The position numbers and the translations under genes were made by a program. 64,000 bases of DNA. Source: Aurantiacibacter suaedae. Lineage in GTDB: Bacteria; Pseudomonadota; Alphaproteobacteria; Sphingomonadales; Sphingomonadaceae. This document shows positions 44,437 through 53,463 of this stretch, in pieces; positions within the stretch are counted from its first letter, which is position 1; each line of letters starts with the position of its first letter. The DNA lies in the NCBI RefSeq assembly GCF_005434915.1, contig NZ_SKCG01000001.1, forward strand, positions 1,301,868 to 1,365,867, given 5' to 3'. A model generated the notes under the pieces. That model saw only the letters and a list, made by a program, of their open reading frames with translations, ran no database searches and was not told the DNA's origin.

Positions 44437-45078
44437 TTATCGTGGTGCCCCCATGCCGCCATCGAAAAACGCGACAAGCCTGCGCGCTTGTTCGCCCACT
44501 TCGTTCGCAGATAGTCCTGCTCTGTACAGACTGCCGCCGATCCCGAACCCGGCTGCTCCAGCCTCGGTCCAGTGCGAAATGGTCTGCTCGCCCACACCGC
44601 CCACCGCAAAGACCTTTACGCTTTTTGGCAATACGTCACGCAGTGCCTTAAGATGGCCCGGACCATAGGTTGCAGCCGGGAAAAGTTTCAAACTGATCGC
44701 GCCAGCATCGATCGCGGCAAAAGCTTCAGTCGCGGTGGCAACTCCGGGCAAAGGCACCATTCCCAGATCACGACTTGCGGCAATAACTTTAGGGTTGACG
44801 TTCGGGCTGACCACAAATTGCGCGCCGGCCTCGCGCGACGCGCGAACCTCTTGCTCTGAAAGGACTGTGCCGACGCCAATCGCGGCTCGTCCGCCAAGAG
44901 TTTGGCAAAGCGCCTTGACCGAGCCGAGCGGCTCGGGCGAATTGAGCGTGACCTCCATCGCCAAAATGCCTGCATCGACCAGCGCCGAGCCGATGGATGG
45001 TGCCTCATGAGGCTCTATGCCGCGCAGAATTGCGATAACAGGTACCTTAGCCAGCGCTTCATCCAAAGTCAGACTCAT
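44437..45078 (-). CDS. dgoA: 2-dehydro-3-deoxy-6-phosphogalactonate/gluconate aldolase
   Basis: A 213-residue class I KDPG/KDPGal aldolase. Catalytic Lys is in ISLKLFPAATYGP near 130; the Glu pair in LRGIEPHEA and MEVTLNSPEP near 43 and the phosphate-binding FAVGGVGE near 155 match. It cleaves 2-keto-3-deoxy-6-phosphogalactonate (or -gluconate) to pyruvate and glyceraldehyde 3-phosphate. It starts within the stop of the upstream kinase gene (ATGA overlap). With that kinase it makes the lower De Ley-Doudoroff galactose branch. DgoA and Eda cannot be separated by eye; the kinase neighbour favours DgoA. Confidence 0.87.
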   Translation of the reverse strand: MSLTLDEALAKVPVIAILRGIEPHEAPSIGSALVDAGILAMEVTLNSPEPLGSVKALCQTLGGRAAIGVGTVLSEQEVRASREAGAQFVVSPNVNPKVIAASRDLGMVPLPGVATATEAFAAIDAGAISLKLFPAATYGPGHLKALRDVLPKSVKVFAVGGVGEQTISHWTEAGAAGFGIGGSLYRAGLSANEVGEQARRLVAFFDGGMGAPR

Positions 45079-46010
45079 GCGTCGGCCACTCCTTTACCAA
45101 TAGATTCCGATACCTTCAGGAAACCGGCCACGGCAGCATCCTGACTGGGGACGAGCCGAGCGTTGAAACCGAATTCTTCAAGTGCAACGACATAGCGTTT
45201 GCCGATTGCGGGCATAGCCACCACCGCCACTTCGGGGAGATTTCCCGGCGAAAGCGCGAAACTGCGCAACACGCCGGCGACATCGGCTCCGATAAGTAAG
45301 CCCGACAAGCGATCTGCCGCATGAGAGGCGTCCATCTTGCCAGACGTTACTCGCGACCTCGCCGAGAAGAGCAGATGCACAAGCGCGGCTGCATCGCGCG
45401 CAGCATCGCCAACCGCTGCAACAAACACATCACGAAAAAAGGTATCGCCGTGATCGGCGGCCAGCACACCTGACTTGGTCAGAGCGGCAAAAATTTCGCC
45501 TGCCACGCTGGACTGAAAGCTTTCGACAAGGCTATCTTTCAACATCACCCACTTGGTATGCGTGCCCGGAATGCAGACGAGAGACCGATCCGCCCCGCTT
45601 TGCGACAGCATCGCCTCAAGCCCGATCAGTTCAACCTCTTCCCCTCGCAAAACGTCTGGTTCACCCAGAGAGTTGATGCACGCCATCCCACTCAGAATTT
45701 GCGCGCGACGGTGGCCAAGAGAAACAGATGCTGTGCGATCCATCACTTTCAGCGCCGGTGCGGGGCACCGGACATATTCCGTTTCGCGCCATCCGATCGT
45801 GGACCCGACCATACCCGCCAGCAGAACTTCGGTATCGCAGTCACGCTCCAACCAGTCTTCCACCAGCCTGAGCAGCAAGGCTTCGAAATCCTGCCCGATG
45901 ACCTGAGCGACACCCGGCCCTTTGCGGGTATCAGCCAGACGCCCATCGACAATTCTGAACAGCTGCAATTGCGTGGTGCCCCAGAGCCCCGCGATGAGCT
46001 GGCTTACCAT
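45075..46010 (-). CDS. dgoK: 2-dehydro-3-deoxygalactonokinase
   Basis: A 311-residue kinase of the DgoK family. Family style: GLWGTTQLQLFRIVDG at the N-terminus, IPGTHTKWVMLKDSLVESFQSSV near 155, and the late GADVAGVLR segment. It phosphorylates 2-keto-3-deoxygalactonate at O6. The ATG at 46010 follows GGGAGG; the longer frame from 46157 crosses a promoter region and is rejected. It forms a two-gene operon with dgoA. The upstream 322 bp is AT-rich and gene-free and holds two regulator-type palindromes. Confidence 0.88.
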   Translation of the reverse strand: MVSQLIAGLWGTTQLQLFRIVDGRLADTRKGPGVAQVIGQDFEALLLRLVEDWLERDCDTEVLLAGMVGSTIGWRETEYVRCPAPALKVMDRTASVSLGHRRAQILSGMACINSLGEPDVLRGEEVELIGLEAMLSQSGADRSLVCIPGTHTKWVMLKDSLVESFQSSVAGEIFAALTKSGVLAADHGDTFFRDVFVAAVGDAARDAAALVHLLFSARSRVTSGKMDASHAADRLSGLLIGADVAGVLRSFALSPGNLPEVAVVAMPAIGKRYVVALEEFGFNARLVPSQDAAVAGFLKVSESIGKGVADA

Positions 46011-46158
46011 AGGTTGTGACCTCCCGATGCCGCCGTTCTGGAAGAGCATCTGGCACCAGCCACACGATAATATTTGCCCAGTATCGCCATTTGGTCCTCT
46101 TCCTTTGCGCCGGGAAATCCGCGGCCGCAATGTGAAAGCCACGATCGGATCTAGCATA

Positions 46159-46169
46159 TTATATGACTA
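46159..46169 (-). promoter_or_regulatory. Sugar-regulon operator before dgoK-dgoA (TAGTCATATAA)
   Basis: Read on the minus strand TAGTCATATAA fits the locus palindrome with one change (AT for AC in the right arm). It lies about 150 bp before the kinase start, so the transcript would carry a long leader. Confidence 0.45.
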
Positions 46170-46291
46170 ATGCCTGATATAGATTGTGCTTCACACCTGT
46201 GCATTTTCGCACGGGAATAGACCGGAAGGCGCGCCTTGAACGCCCTGACCCACGCAAAAAACGCGATGCAGCAACTGACCGCTTGACAGTA

Positions 46292-46302
46292 TTGTCAGAC
46301 AT
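46292..46302. promoter_or_regulatory. Sugar-regulon operator before GH43 (TTGTCAGACAT)
   Basis: TTGTCAGACAT matches the locus consensus in all but the last base, 31 bp before the GH43 start, within the divergent control region 46011-46332. Confidence 0.65.
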
Positions 46303-46332
46303 TATCACCATCCGCGCAAAAGGATGGTGCCC

Positions 46333-47367
46333 ATGATCAAATTGCCAGCTATTGTCACTCTTGCGGCAAGTCTTGCAGGCGCATTGCCGGCATATGCCCA
46401 GCCGCTTTCGCAAGCGGCCCATGTTGATGATCCGCAGCGAGTTGACGGCAATCCGATCATTCGCGACCGTTTTACCGCTGACCCTGCCCCGCTCACTGTA
46501 GACGGCACCCTCTATCTTTATGCTGGCCATGACGAAGGCGACGAGGGCTTTCGCATCGACGAATGGGTTGTCTATTCGACCAGGGACATGAAAACCTGGA
46601 CCAATCATGGCGTGCTAATGCAGCCGACCGACTTCGCCTGGGCGGAGGGTGAGGCATGGGCATCCCAGATGGTGGAACATGAGGGTCGCTTCTATTTCTA
46701 CACCACGGTCGAACATGACGACAGCCATCCGGGCAAGGCAATCGGGGTCGCGGCCTGCGATACACCTGTTGGCCCTTGCCGCGATGCACGTGGTTCGGCC
46801 CTGGTTCGCGACAATCCTGAAACCTGGCGCGGCTGGAGCGACATCGATCCCACCGTGCTGGTAGACGACGATGGCACGGCGTGGATGGCCTGGGGCAATT
46901 CGAACCTTTATCTCGCGCGGCTGGCACCAAACATGGTCGAACTGGAAGGCGAGGTGCAGGAATTGCACCTGACGAACTTCCTCGAAGGGCCGTGGCTGCA
47001 TCGGCGCGGGAATCTCTACTATCTGACCTATGCCTCGTTTGCGGAGGGGGAACAGGACGCAGAGCATCTATCCTATGCCACCGCCCCCGCGATGACAGGG
47101 CCGTGGACCTATCGAGGCGAATTGACCGGCGCGGCGAAAAACAGTTTCACGATCCACGCCGGGATCGAGAAGTTCAACGGCCAATGGTATCTGTTCTATC
47201 ACAACGGAGCGCTCTCGATCGATGACGTCGAAGGTTCCGAATACCGGCGTTCGGTTGCGGTCGAACATCTGCTTTATAACGAGGATGGCAGCTTGAAGCC
47301 TGTAGTTCAGACCATCGAAGGCGTTTCGCTTCCGCCCGGCGCACCTGGCACCCCGTTCGAGGAGTGA
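46333..47367 (+). CDS. GH43 glycosidase (xylosidase/arabinofuranosidase-like), secreted
   Basis: A 344-residue exported five-bladed beta-propeller glycosidase. Signal peptide ends at PAYAQP. The GH43 catalytic acids are seen: base Asp in RFTADPAP near 43, pKa-modulating Asp in WSDIDPTVL near 170, and acid Glu in NFLEGPWLHR near 218. GH43 enzymes with this layout act on arabinofuranosyl- or xylosyl-oligosaccharides. The start is 46333 (AAGGAT upstream); an ATG 9 bp earlier is possible. It is a single-gene unit, divergent from dgoK. Confidence 0.9.
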   Translation: MIKLPAIVTLAASLAGALPAYAQPLSQAAHVDDPQRVDGNPIIRDRFTADPAPLTVDGTLYLYAGHDEGDEGFRIDEWVVYSTRDMKTWTNHGVLMQPTDFAWAEGEAWASQMVEHEGRFYFYTTVEHDDSHPGKAIGVAACDTPVGPCRDARGSALVRDNPETWRGWSDIDPTVLVDDDGTAWMAWGNSNLYLARLAPNMVELEGEVQELHLTNFLEGPWLHRRGNLYYLTYASFAEGEQDAEHLSYATAPAMTGPWTYRGELTGAAKNSFTIHAGIEKFNGQWYLFYHNGALSIDDVEGSEYRRSVAVEHLLYNEDGSLKPVVQTIEGVSLPPGAPGTPFEE

Positions 47368-47388
47368 AGCGCGCCGGCGCAGGTGCGC

Positions 47389-48453
47389 TTAGGCCAGATC
47401 ATCCTGCCTGAGCGGGCCGCTTCTCACCGGCTTGCCGAAGACCGGGAAGCCCTCGTGGTCATAGCCGAAGCGTTGCACCCGCGCGTGACGGTTGGGATCG
47501 TAGAGCGGATCGCCCTCGATGTCCTGGTAGTCTCTGGCGTGGTAGACCAGCACGTCGCGGCCGCATTCGTCGGTCGTAAAACTGTTATGGCCGGGGCCAA
47601 AGATGCAATGTTCGGGAGCGCTTTCAAACACCGGCGTCGCAGATTTGGTCCAGCTTTCCGGCGCCATCAAATCGGCATCGGCATCGGCCGACAACAAACC
47701 CATTGCATAACGATCGTCGGTCGCGCTGGCTGAATAGGTGAGGAATACCTTGTCGCCGTGCGCCAGAAAGGCCGCGCCTTCGTTGACCTTGAAACCCTGT
47801 ATTTCCCAGTCGAGCGTCGGAACGGTCAGTCTTGCAGGCGGCGCAGCGAAGGTGGTCGGCGATGCAAGCGGGGCAAGGTAGAGATTGGAATTGGTTTCGA
47901 TACCCGGTTCGCGCTGTGCCCAGCACAGGTAATCGACCCCGCGATGATGAAAGCTTGTGGCATCGAGGTTGAAGGTGTCCCACGGGGTTTCGAGCTGGCC
48001 GAGCACGGACCACTCATCTGCCATCGGGTCGTCCCCCGCACAGGCGAGCACATAGGTGCGTATGTGGAACACGTCGTCACTGTTGCCAGCCGCAAAATAG
48101 ATAAGCCAACGCCCATCGATCCGGTGGATTTCGGGCGCCCAGATATGGCCTGCCATCTCCCCTTGCACCGGTCGCTGCCAGAGGGTCTTTTCCTCCGCCC
48201 TGCCCAGCGCGCCAATAGTGGGAGCGTGCCGCAGAATGATCCGGTCATACTCGGGAACCGACGCTGTAAAGTAATAGGGACTGGACCCATGCCGCAGGAT
48301 ATGCGGATCAGCGCGCTGGAAGATGATAGGATTAATCAAGGGTTCTCTTTCGCATGGTGAGGCCGCACGAAGCGCGCCGGGGGTTACAGACGTTGCCGCC
48401 GCCAGAATCGATGCACGCAGGATCCATCGGCGGTCGGTATGAGGGTAGGTCAT
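47389..48453 (-). CDS. GH43 exo-type alpha-L-arabinofuranosidase, exported
   Basis: A 354-residue GH43 enzyme. The leader DRRWILRASILAAA looks like a Tat-type signal. The first blade INPIIFQRADPHILRHG followed by YYFTASVPEYDRIIL resembles exo-1,5-alpha-L-arabinofuranosidases; the base Asp is in RADPHI, and Asp and Glu appear in FNLDATSF and KVNEGAAFL. The start overlaps the upstream arabinanase stop by ATGA, so the two form an operon releasing arabinose from linear arabinan ends. Confidence 0.87.
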   Translation of the reverse strand: MTYPHTDRRWILRASILAAATSVTPGALRAASPCEREPLINPIIFQRADPHILRHGSSPYYFTASVPEYDRIILRHAPTIGALGRAEEKTLWQRPVQGEMAGHIWAPEIHRIDGRWLIYFAAGNSDDVFHIRTYVLACAGDDPMADEWSVLGQLETPWDTFNLDATSFHHRGVDYLCWAQREPGIETNSNLYLAPLASPTTFAAPPARLTVPTLDWEIQGFKVNEGAAFLAHGDKVFLTYSASATDDRYAMGLLSADADADLMAPESWTKSATPVFESAPEHCIFGPGHNSFTTDECGRDVLVYHARDYQDIEGDPLYDPNRHARVQRFGYDHEGFPVFGKPVRSGPLRQDDLA

Positions 48454-49478
48454 CGGGTGAGCTCCAGCATGTTGAGTTCGGGCCAGCCTGCGTCCCAGTC
48501 CAGCTGCCCGATACGCAAGGTCGGCCGCCCTCCTGCGGCGCTGTCGTAAGCATGGAATACCAGCAGATCGCGGCCCTGATCATCGCGGAAATGGCCGGCA
48601 TGACCGGGACCCCGGAACCGATCGCCGGCGCTGGCCGATGCGATCACTGTTCCACCGCCATCGAGCATGGAACGTCCGCCACGGTCGACATAAGGCCCGC
48701 GAATGTCACGCGATCGCCCTATCACGGTGTTGTAAGTGCTATCGGCGCCCCTGCAGCAGCGGTCGAACGACGCAAGCAGGTAGTACCAGCCGTCGCGCTC
48801 GAAGATGAAAGGGGCTTCGATCGCATTTTCGGCTTCATCTGGCCGACGGGCGATATTGATGACTTTTGCCCCATCCCGAGGCAAGCCGGTGGCCGGTTCA
48901 AGCTCGACCAGCATCAGCCCGCCCCAGAAACTGCCGAAGGCAAGCCAGGCGCCTCCTTCGCGATCGTTCACAAAGTTGGGGTCGATGGCGTTATAATCAT
49001 CACCGACGGCTGAGGTTATGACGGGGCCCCTGTCCGTCCAGCCATAATTACTCGCCGATGGATCGAGCGTGGGTGAAGTGGCAAGGCCGATAGCTGAGAC
49101 CTGCGAGCCGAAGGTCGACACCGAATAATAAAGCCGGAAACCGTCGTCGTAACGCGAAATGTCCGGTGCCCAGGCTCCTCGCGACCCCGGCACGGCTTGC
49201 TTCGTCCATTCGGGAAGCGCGAAGGGGGCCGCAAGATCGGTCCAGCTGGCAAGGTCGGTTGACCGATGCGCACGCAAAGGGCTGTGGTCAGGGCTTCCCG
49301 TGGAATAAAGATAGAAGATCCCGTTTTCTGAAATCAGGACCGGATCGTGAATCGTCGCCAGTGCGGGCGCTTTTTGCTCCCCTGCCGCCGGCGGAGGCTG
49401 CACACCGAACGAGCCCCCATCAGCACTGCACGAGGAGGCAAGCAGACCGATTGCGAGCAAATGCACTGGCTTGCCCAT
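48450..49478 (-). CDS. GH43 endo-1,5-alpha-L-arabinanase-like lipoprotein
   Basis: A 342-residue GH43 enzyme with a lipoprotein signal (lipobox LLASSC, Cys near 17). Catalytic residues: Asp in TIHDPVLI near 44, Asp in NAIDPNFV near 160, Glu in AIEAPFIFE near 212. The DPNF and EAPF forms are typical of endo-arabinanases. GGGAG precedes the ATG at 49478; a longer frame is rejected because it would destroy the signal. It is the first gene of the minus-strand GH43 pair, driven from the promoter with the perfect palindrome at 49532-49542. Confidence 0.87.
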   Translation of the reverse strand: MGKPVHLLAIGLLASSCSADGGSFGVQPPPAAGEQKAPALATIHDPVLISENGIFYLYSTGSPDHSPLRAHRSTDLASWTDLAAPFALPEWTKQAVPGSRGAWAPDISRYDDGFRLYYSVSTFGSQVSAIGLATSPTLDPSASNYGWTDRGPVITSAVGDDYNAIDPNFVNDREGGAWLAFGSFWGGLMLVELEPATGLPRDGAKVINIARRPDEAENAIEAPFIFERDGWYYLLASFDRCCRGADSTYNTVIGRSRDIRGPYVDRGGRSMLDGGGTVIASASAGDRFRGPGHAGHFRDDQGRDLLVFHAYDSAAGGRPTLRIGQLDWDAGWPELNMLELTR

Positions 49479-49531
49479 AAGCCCATCTCCCGTTGCGGAC
49501 ACAGGCATCAGCCCATCCCATACGTCTTTAT

Positions 49532-49542
49532 TTGTCGGACAA
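49532..49542. promoter_or_regulatory. Perfect sugar-regulon operator TTGTC-G-GACAA
   Basis: TTGTCGGACAA is a perfect 11-bp palindrome in the 150-bp gap between the divergent arabinanase operon and the regulator gene, so it could control both and give autoregulation. It is the best match among about ten sites in the region. Confidence 0.75.
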
Positions 49543-49628
49543 TATCAAGTAATTCGTAAAGCGCAAGTGTGCCAATCCATTGCCCCTCATGGCCAGACTG
49601 CTAGGATAAAGGCCAGACGGAGAAATTG

Positions 49629-50360
49629 ATGGCCACCAAGGCAGATACCAGACGAAAAACGCGCAGTGAGTTTTCTCACTCCAAGATCGCGCGCGATCTC
49701 GGCACCGCGATTGTTACCGGGCGGAGCGAATCGGGCACTATCCTTCCTGGGGAAGTGGATCTGGCGGCGCAGTTCGGCGTATCGCGCAGCGTGGTGCGTG
49801 AAGCGATGCGCGCTCTGGCCACCCGCGGTCTTATCGAGAGCAAACCCAAGATCGGCACCCGCGTGAGGGAACGCGAGCACTGGCACCTGCTGGATCCGGT
49901 GGTGTTGCAATGGATGTTCGATGCTGCCCCTTCGCCAAAGTTTGTGAAAAGCCTGTTTGAACTGCGAATGATCGTCGAGCCGGCTGCCGCGGAGCTGGCT
50001 GCACGCAAGAAGACGGGACGCCATTTGGCCACCATGGGCCATGCGCTGGAAGAAATGGCGCGGCACACGTTGCACACGCCCGATGGCCAGATGGCCGACC
50101 AGGCCTTTCACGCTGCAATTCTTGAAGCTTCGGACAACGAACTGCTCGTCAATTTGTCAGCCAGCATCGGCGCCGCCGTCCGCTGGACGACCTATTTCAA
50201 GTTCCGCAGCGACAAGAAGCCTCGCGACCCGATCGAAGAGCATCGCGCGCTGTTCGATGCGATAGCCGAAGGCGACGGCGATGCTGCGCGAGAGGCAGCC
50301 ATGTCACTCATCGGAATTGCCGAGCGCGAGACCGAAGCTGCCCTGCAGGATGCCCAATAA
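49629..50360 (+). CDS. FadR-family (GntR) transcriptional regulator, DgoR-like
   Basis: A 243-residue GntR protein. N-terminal winged helix: GTILPGEVDLAAQFGVS, then SRSVVREAMRALATRG and the wing PKIGTRVRE. The C-terminal FCD ligand domain (from about 90) has the Asp/His metal-binding pattern ELRMIVEPAAAELAA, then DQAFHAAILEAS and EEHRALFDAI. The linker HWHLLDPVVLQWMF is very like galactonate regulator DgoR. GGAG precedes the ATG at 49629. It lies in the middle of the sugar locus beside the strongest palindrome, so I infer it represses the locus until a sugar acid or keto-deoxy acid binds. Confidence 0.88.
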   Translation: MATKADTRRKTRSEFSHSKIARDLGTAIVTGRSESGTILPGEVDLAAQFGVSRSVVREAMRALATRGLIESKPKIGTRVREREHWHLLDPVVLQWMFDAAPSPKFVKSLFELRMIVEPAAAELAARKKTGRHLATMGHALEEMARHTLHTPDGQMADQAFHAAILEASDNELLVNLSASIGAAVRWTTYFKFRSDKKPRDPIEEHRALFDAIAEGDGDAAREAAMSLIGIAERETEAALQDAQ

Positions 50361-50384
50361 AAGCTTGGCCGTCGGTGCCTCGTG

Positions 50385-52184
50385 TCAATGGCTGTCGCGC
50401 GGGATGCCTTTGCTTGCGGCAATCCGCTGGTATTTCTCGGAGCCCTCCAGGATCGCGCCCGATGCCATGTCACCCACCAGTGCGCGCTGAATTTCCTGCC
50501 ATGGTGTCTGGCTTGCCGGATAGGCATAGCCTCCTTCTGATTCCAGCTGCCGGCGGCGCTCGGCCAGTTCATCCTCCGGCACCAGCATATCCGCGCGGCG
50601 CTTGCGCAAATCGATGCGAACGCGATCACCTGTCCGCAGGAGAGCGAGCCCGCCGTTGGCCGCAGCTTCGGGGCTGGCGTTAAGGATCGAGGGGCTGGCG
50701 CTGGTGCCCGATTGGCGCCCATCGCCCACGCACGGGAGCGAATGCACGCCTTCTTCAAGCAGATAGGCTGGCGGGCGCATGTTCACGACTTCAGCCGATC
50801 CGGGATAACCGATTGGCCCCGCCCCCCGAATGAATAGGATCGTCTCATTGGTGATCTGCAAGGCAGGATCATCGATCCTCTCATGATATTCTTCCGGACC
50901 ATCAAAGACGACGGCGCGCCCTTCAAAGGCTTCTGGATCGTCAGCGTCCGACAGGTATCGCTGCCGAAATTCGGCGGAAATCACACTGGTCTTCATGATG
51001 GCAGAATCAAACAGGTTGCCCGAAAGCACCACAAACCCTGCCCGCTCCATCAGCGGCCGGGTAAATGGCCGGATGACCTTTTCATCTTCGATGGCCACGT
51101 CCGCGCAATTTTCCGCGATGGTCTTGCCATTCACCGTCAGCGCTTCACCCGCGATCCGCCCATGCTCCAGCAATTGCGCCACCACCGCAGGCACTCCGCC
51201 AGCGCGATAGTAGTCCTCGCCAAGATATTCGCCTGCGGGCTGGAGGTTCACCAGCAGCGGGATATCGTGCCCGAGCGTTTCCCATTCGCCGATTTCAAGC
51301 GGCACGCCGATATGGCGGGCTATCGCAGCGAGATGGATGGGCGCATTCGTCGACCCCCCGATGGCGGTGTTGACACGGATCGCGTTTTCAAACGCCGCGC
51401 GGGTCAGCACATCGGAAGGCTTCAGATCCTCGGCCACCATTTCCACGATCCGCTTGCCAGTGAGATAAGCGTTTTCCTGCCGATCGCGATAAGGCGCTGG
51501 AATGGCAGCCGAACCGGGCAACGACATGCCCAGAGCCTCGGTCAGCGAATTCATCGTGGTGGCAGTGCCCATGGTGTTGCAATAGCCAGTGGAAGGCGCT
51601 GAACTCGCCACCAACTTGATGAAATCCTGATAGCCGATTTCGCCCGAAGCCAGCAATTCCCGAGCCTTCCAGACGATCGTTCCCGATCCCGTGCGCTCAC
51701 CCTTGAAATAACCGTTCAACATCGGCCCAACCGACAGGGCGATGGCGGGAATGTCGACCGTCGCTGCCGCCATCAGCTGAGACGGGGTAGTTTTGTCGCA
51801 ACCGATCGTCAGGATCACGCCATCTATCGGATACCCATAAATCGTTTCGACAAGCCCAAGATAAGCAAGGTTGCGATCAAGCCCCGCTGTTGGCCGCTTG
51901 CCGGTTTCCTGAATCGGATGGACCGGGAATTCGATCGCGATCCCGCCCGCCTCACGAATCCCTTCACGCAGGCGATCAGCCAGCACCAGATGATGCCGGT
52001 TGCAGGGGCTGAGATCGCTGCCCGACTGGGCGATGCCGATGATCGGCTTGCCGCTTTGCAACTCTTCCAGCGACAGACCGAAATTCATGTACCGCTCCAG
52101 ATAAAGCGCAGTCATGTCCGGATTGTGCGGATTATCGAACCAGGCTCTGCTGCGCAGTTTGCCGTCACTCTTTTGCTTGGTCAT
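50385..52184 (-). CDS. IlvD/Edd family sugar-acid dehydratase (L-arabonate/D-galactonate dehydratase)
   Basis: A 599-residue Fe-S dehydratase. The three cluster cysteines are in [10 protein letters not shown] near 62, [10 protein letters not shown] near 130 and [15 protein letters not shown] near 203; the Mg-carbamoyl Lys is expected in the GCDK motif, and the C-terminal [11 protein letters not shown] is conserved. The pentonate dehydratase subgroup, including L-arabonate dehydratase, has this length and the early [11 protein letters not shown] segment. It converts the sugar acid to the 2-keto-3-deoxy acid. The start is 52184, 5 bp after the mutarotase stop, so the two form an operon. No DgoD-type dehydratase is present, so this may serve both pentonate and galactonate. 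Confidence 0.88.
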   Translation of the reverse strand: MTKQKSDGKLRSRAWFDNPHNPDMTALYLERYMNFGLSLEELQSGKPIIGIAQSGSDLSPCNRHHLVLADRLREGIREAGGIAIEFPVHPIQETGKRPTAGLDRNLAYLGLVETIYGYPIDGVILTIGCDKTTPSQLMAAATVDIPAIALSVGPMLNGYFKGERTGSGTIVWKARELLASGEIGYQDFIKLVASSAPSTGYCNTMGTATTMNSLTEALGMSLPGSAAIPAPYRDRQENAYLTGKRIVEMVAEDLKPSDVLTRAAFENAIRVNTAIGGSTNAPIHLAAIARHIGVPLEIGEWETLGHDIPLLVNLQPAGEYLGEDYYRAGGVPAVVAQLLEHGRIAGEALTVNGKTIAENCADVAIEDEKVIRPFTRPLMERAGFVVLSGNLFDSAIMKTSVISAEFRQRYLSDADDPEAFEGRAVVFDGPEEYHERIDDPALQITNETILFIRGAGPIGYPGSAEVVNMRPPAYLLEEGVHSLPCVGDGRQSGTSASPSILNASPEAAANGGLALLRTGDRVRIDLRKRRADMLVPEDELAERRRQLESEGGYAYPASQTPWQEIQRALVGDMASGAILEGSEKYQRIAASKGIPRDSH

Positions 52185-52189
52185 GATTT

Positions 52190-53332
52190 TTAGTTCTTGC
52201 TTGAAACGCGATAGATCATCGTGTGGAGATAGGTTTCGCCCGGATCCAATCGTGCTGAACCGAACGTGGGCTGGTTCGGCGTGTCGGGAAACATTTGCGG
52301 CTCCAACGCGATGCCGTCGCCCATCCGATAGAGAACGCCATCCTTGCCCGTTAGCGTGCCATCGATGAAATTGCCGGAATAAAACTGGACGCCTGGCTCG
52401 GTCGTCAGGACTTCGAGAACCCGGCCCGATCCATCGTGCTCGACCCGGGCCGCAAGCTCCGGCTGCGCGGTGCGCCCCTTGTCGAGAACCCAATTGTGGT
52501 CCCAGCCACGCCCCAGCATTATCTGCTCGTCCTGTGCCTGCCGTATGCCATCGTGAAGCATTCGGCCCGCGCGAAAATCGAAGACCGTTCCCTCCACAGT
52601 GCGCAACTCACCTGTCGGGATCAGCCCGCCATCGACCGGCGTATAGCGGCTGGCGGGAATGGTAAGGCGCTGGTCATAGGTGCCATAGGGCCAGCCGTTG
52701 CCACCGAGATTGAACAGCGCATGATTAGTGAGATTGACGACCGTGGGCGCATCGGTCGTGGCGGAAAAGTCGATGGTCAGCGCCCCGTGTTCATCAAGCG
52801 AATAGACGACTCGCACATCAAGGTTGCCGGGATAGCCTTGATCCCCGTCCGGGCTGCGCAAAGTGAAAACGGCGCTCGCCCGCTCCCCATCGGCAACCGA
52901 TTCGAGCGTCCAGTTGCGCTTGTCGAAGCCTTCCGCCCCGCCGTGCAACGAATTCTCGCCATCGTTTTGCGAAACCTGGTAGGTCTTTCCATCCAGCGAA
53001 AAGCGTGCCCCGGCAACGCGATTGGCATAACGGCCAATCGTCTGCCCCCAATAGTTTGGCCGCTCGAGATAGTCCTCGACCGTATCGTAACCGATGGTGA
53101 TGTCAGCGATTGCCCCGTCGCGGCCCGGCGCATTGAAAGATTGGATCGTTGCGCCAAGCGTAATTACCCTCACGCTAACGCCATTTTCGCCAGAAAGAGT
53201 GACAGCTTCGACGACTTCGCCGTCCGGCATTTCGCCAAACACCGATCTTTCGGCAGTTGCAGCGGCAGCTCCGCCCGCCGGGACAAGTGCAGAAGCGCCC
53301 GCCATCAAACCGATCCACTGCCCTTTTGTCAT
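52190..53332 (-). CDS. Aldose 1-epimerase (mutarotase) with signal peptide
   Basis: A 380-residue GalM-type mutarotase. The first 25 residues ([18 protein letters not shown]) form a signal peptide, so it is probably periplasmic. Active-site features: NRVAGARF near 105, catalytic His in [11 protein letters not shown] near 207 and catalytic Glu in [14 protein letters not shown] near 325. It equilibrates alpha and beta anomers of galactose, arabinose and similar sugars. It is divergent from the MFS sugar carrier across a 131-bp control region with an operator-like site, so mutarotation may precede uptake. Confidence 0.9.
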   Translation of the reverse strand: MTKGQWIGLMAGASALVPAGGAAAATAERSVFGEMPDGEVVEAVTLSGENGVSVRVITLGATIQSFNAPGRDGAIADITIGYDTVEDYLERPNYWGQTIGRYANRVAGARFSLDGKTYQVSQNDGENSLHGGAEGFDKRNWTLESVADGERASAVFTLRSPDGDQGYPGNLDVRVVYSLDEHGALTIDFSATTDAPTVVNLTNHALFNLGGNGWPYGTYDQRLTIPASRYTPVDGGLIPTGELRTVEGTVFDFRAGRMLHDGIRQAQDEQIMLGRGWDHNWVLDKGRTAQPELAARVEHDGSGRVLEVLTTEPGVQFYSGNFIDGTLTGKDGVLYRMGDGIALEPQMFPDTPNQPTFGSARLDPGETYLHTMIYRVSSKN

Positions 53333-53391
53333 ATCTGCCTCCCCCGGGAATCCGTGCTTCGATGCTTGTTGACCACCGATCGCGAGGCATA

Positions 53392-53402
53392 TAGTCAGAC
53401 AT
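53392..53402. promoter_or_regulatory. Sugar-regulon operator between mutarotase and MFS genes (TAGTCAGACAT)
   Basis: TAGTCAGACAT fits the locus consensus and is centred 65 bp before each divergent start codon, so one bound dimer could control both the mutarotase-dehydratase operon and the MFS carrier. Confidence 0.6.
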
Positions 53403-53463
53403 AAGGAAAATTGGCAACGACCAATTTAGCCGCTGGGTGGAAGCGGCCATATGGGAGAGTTAC

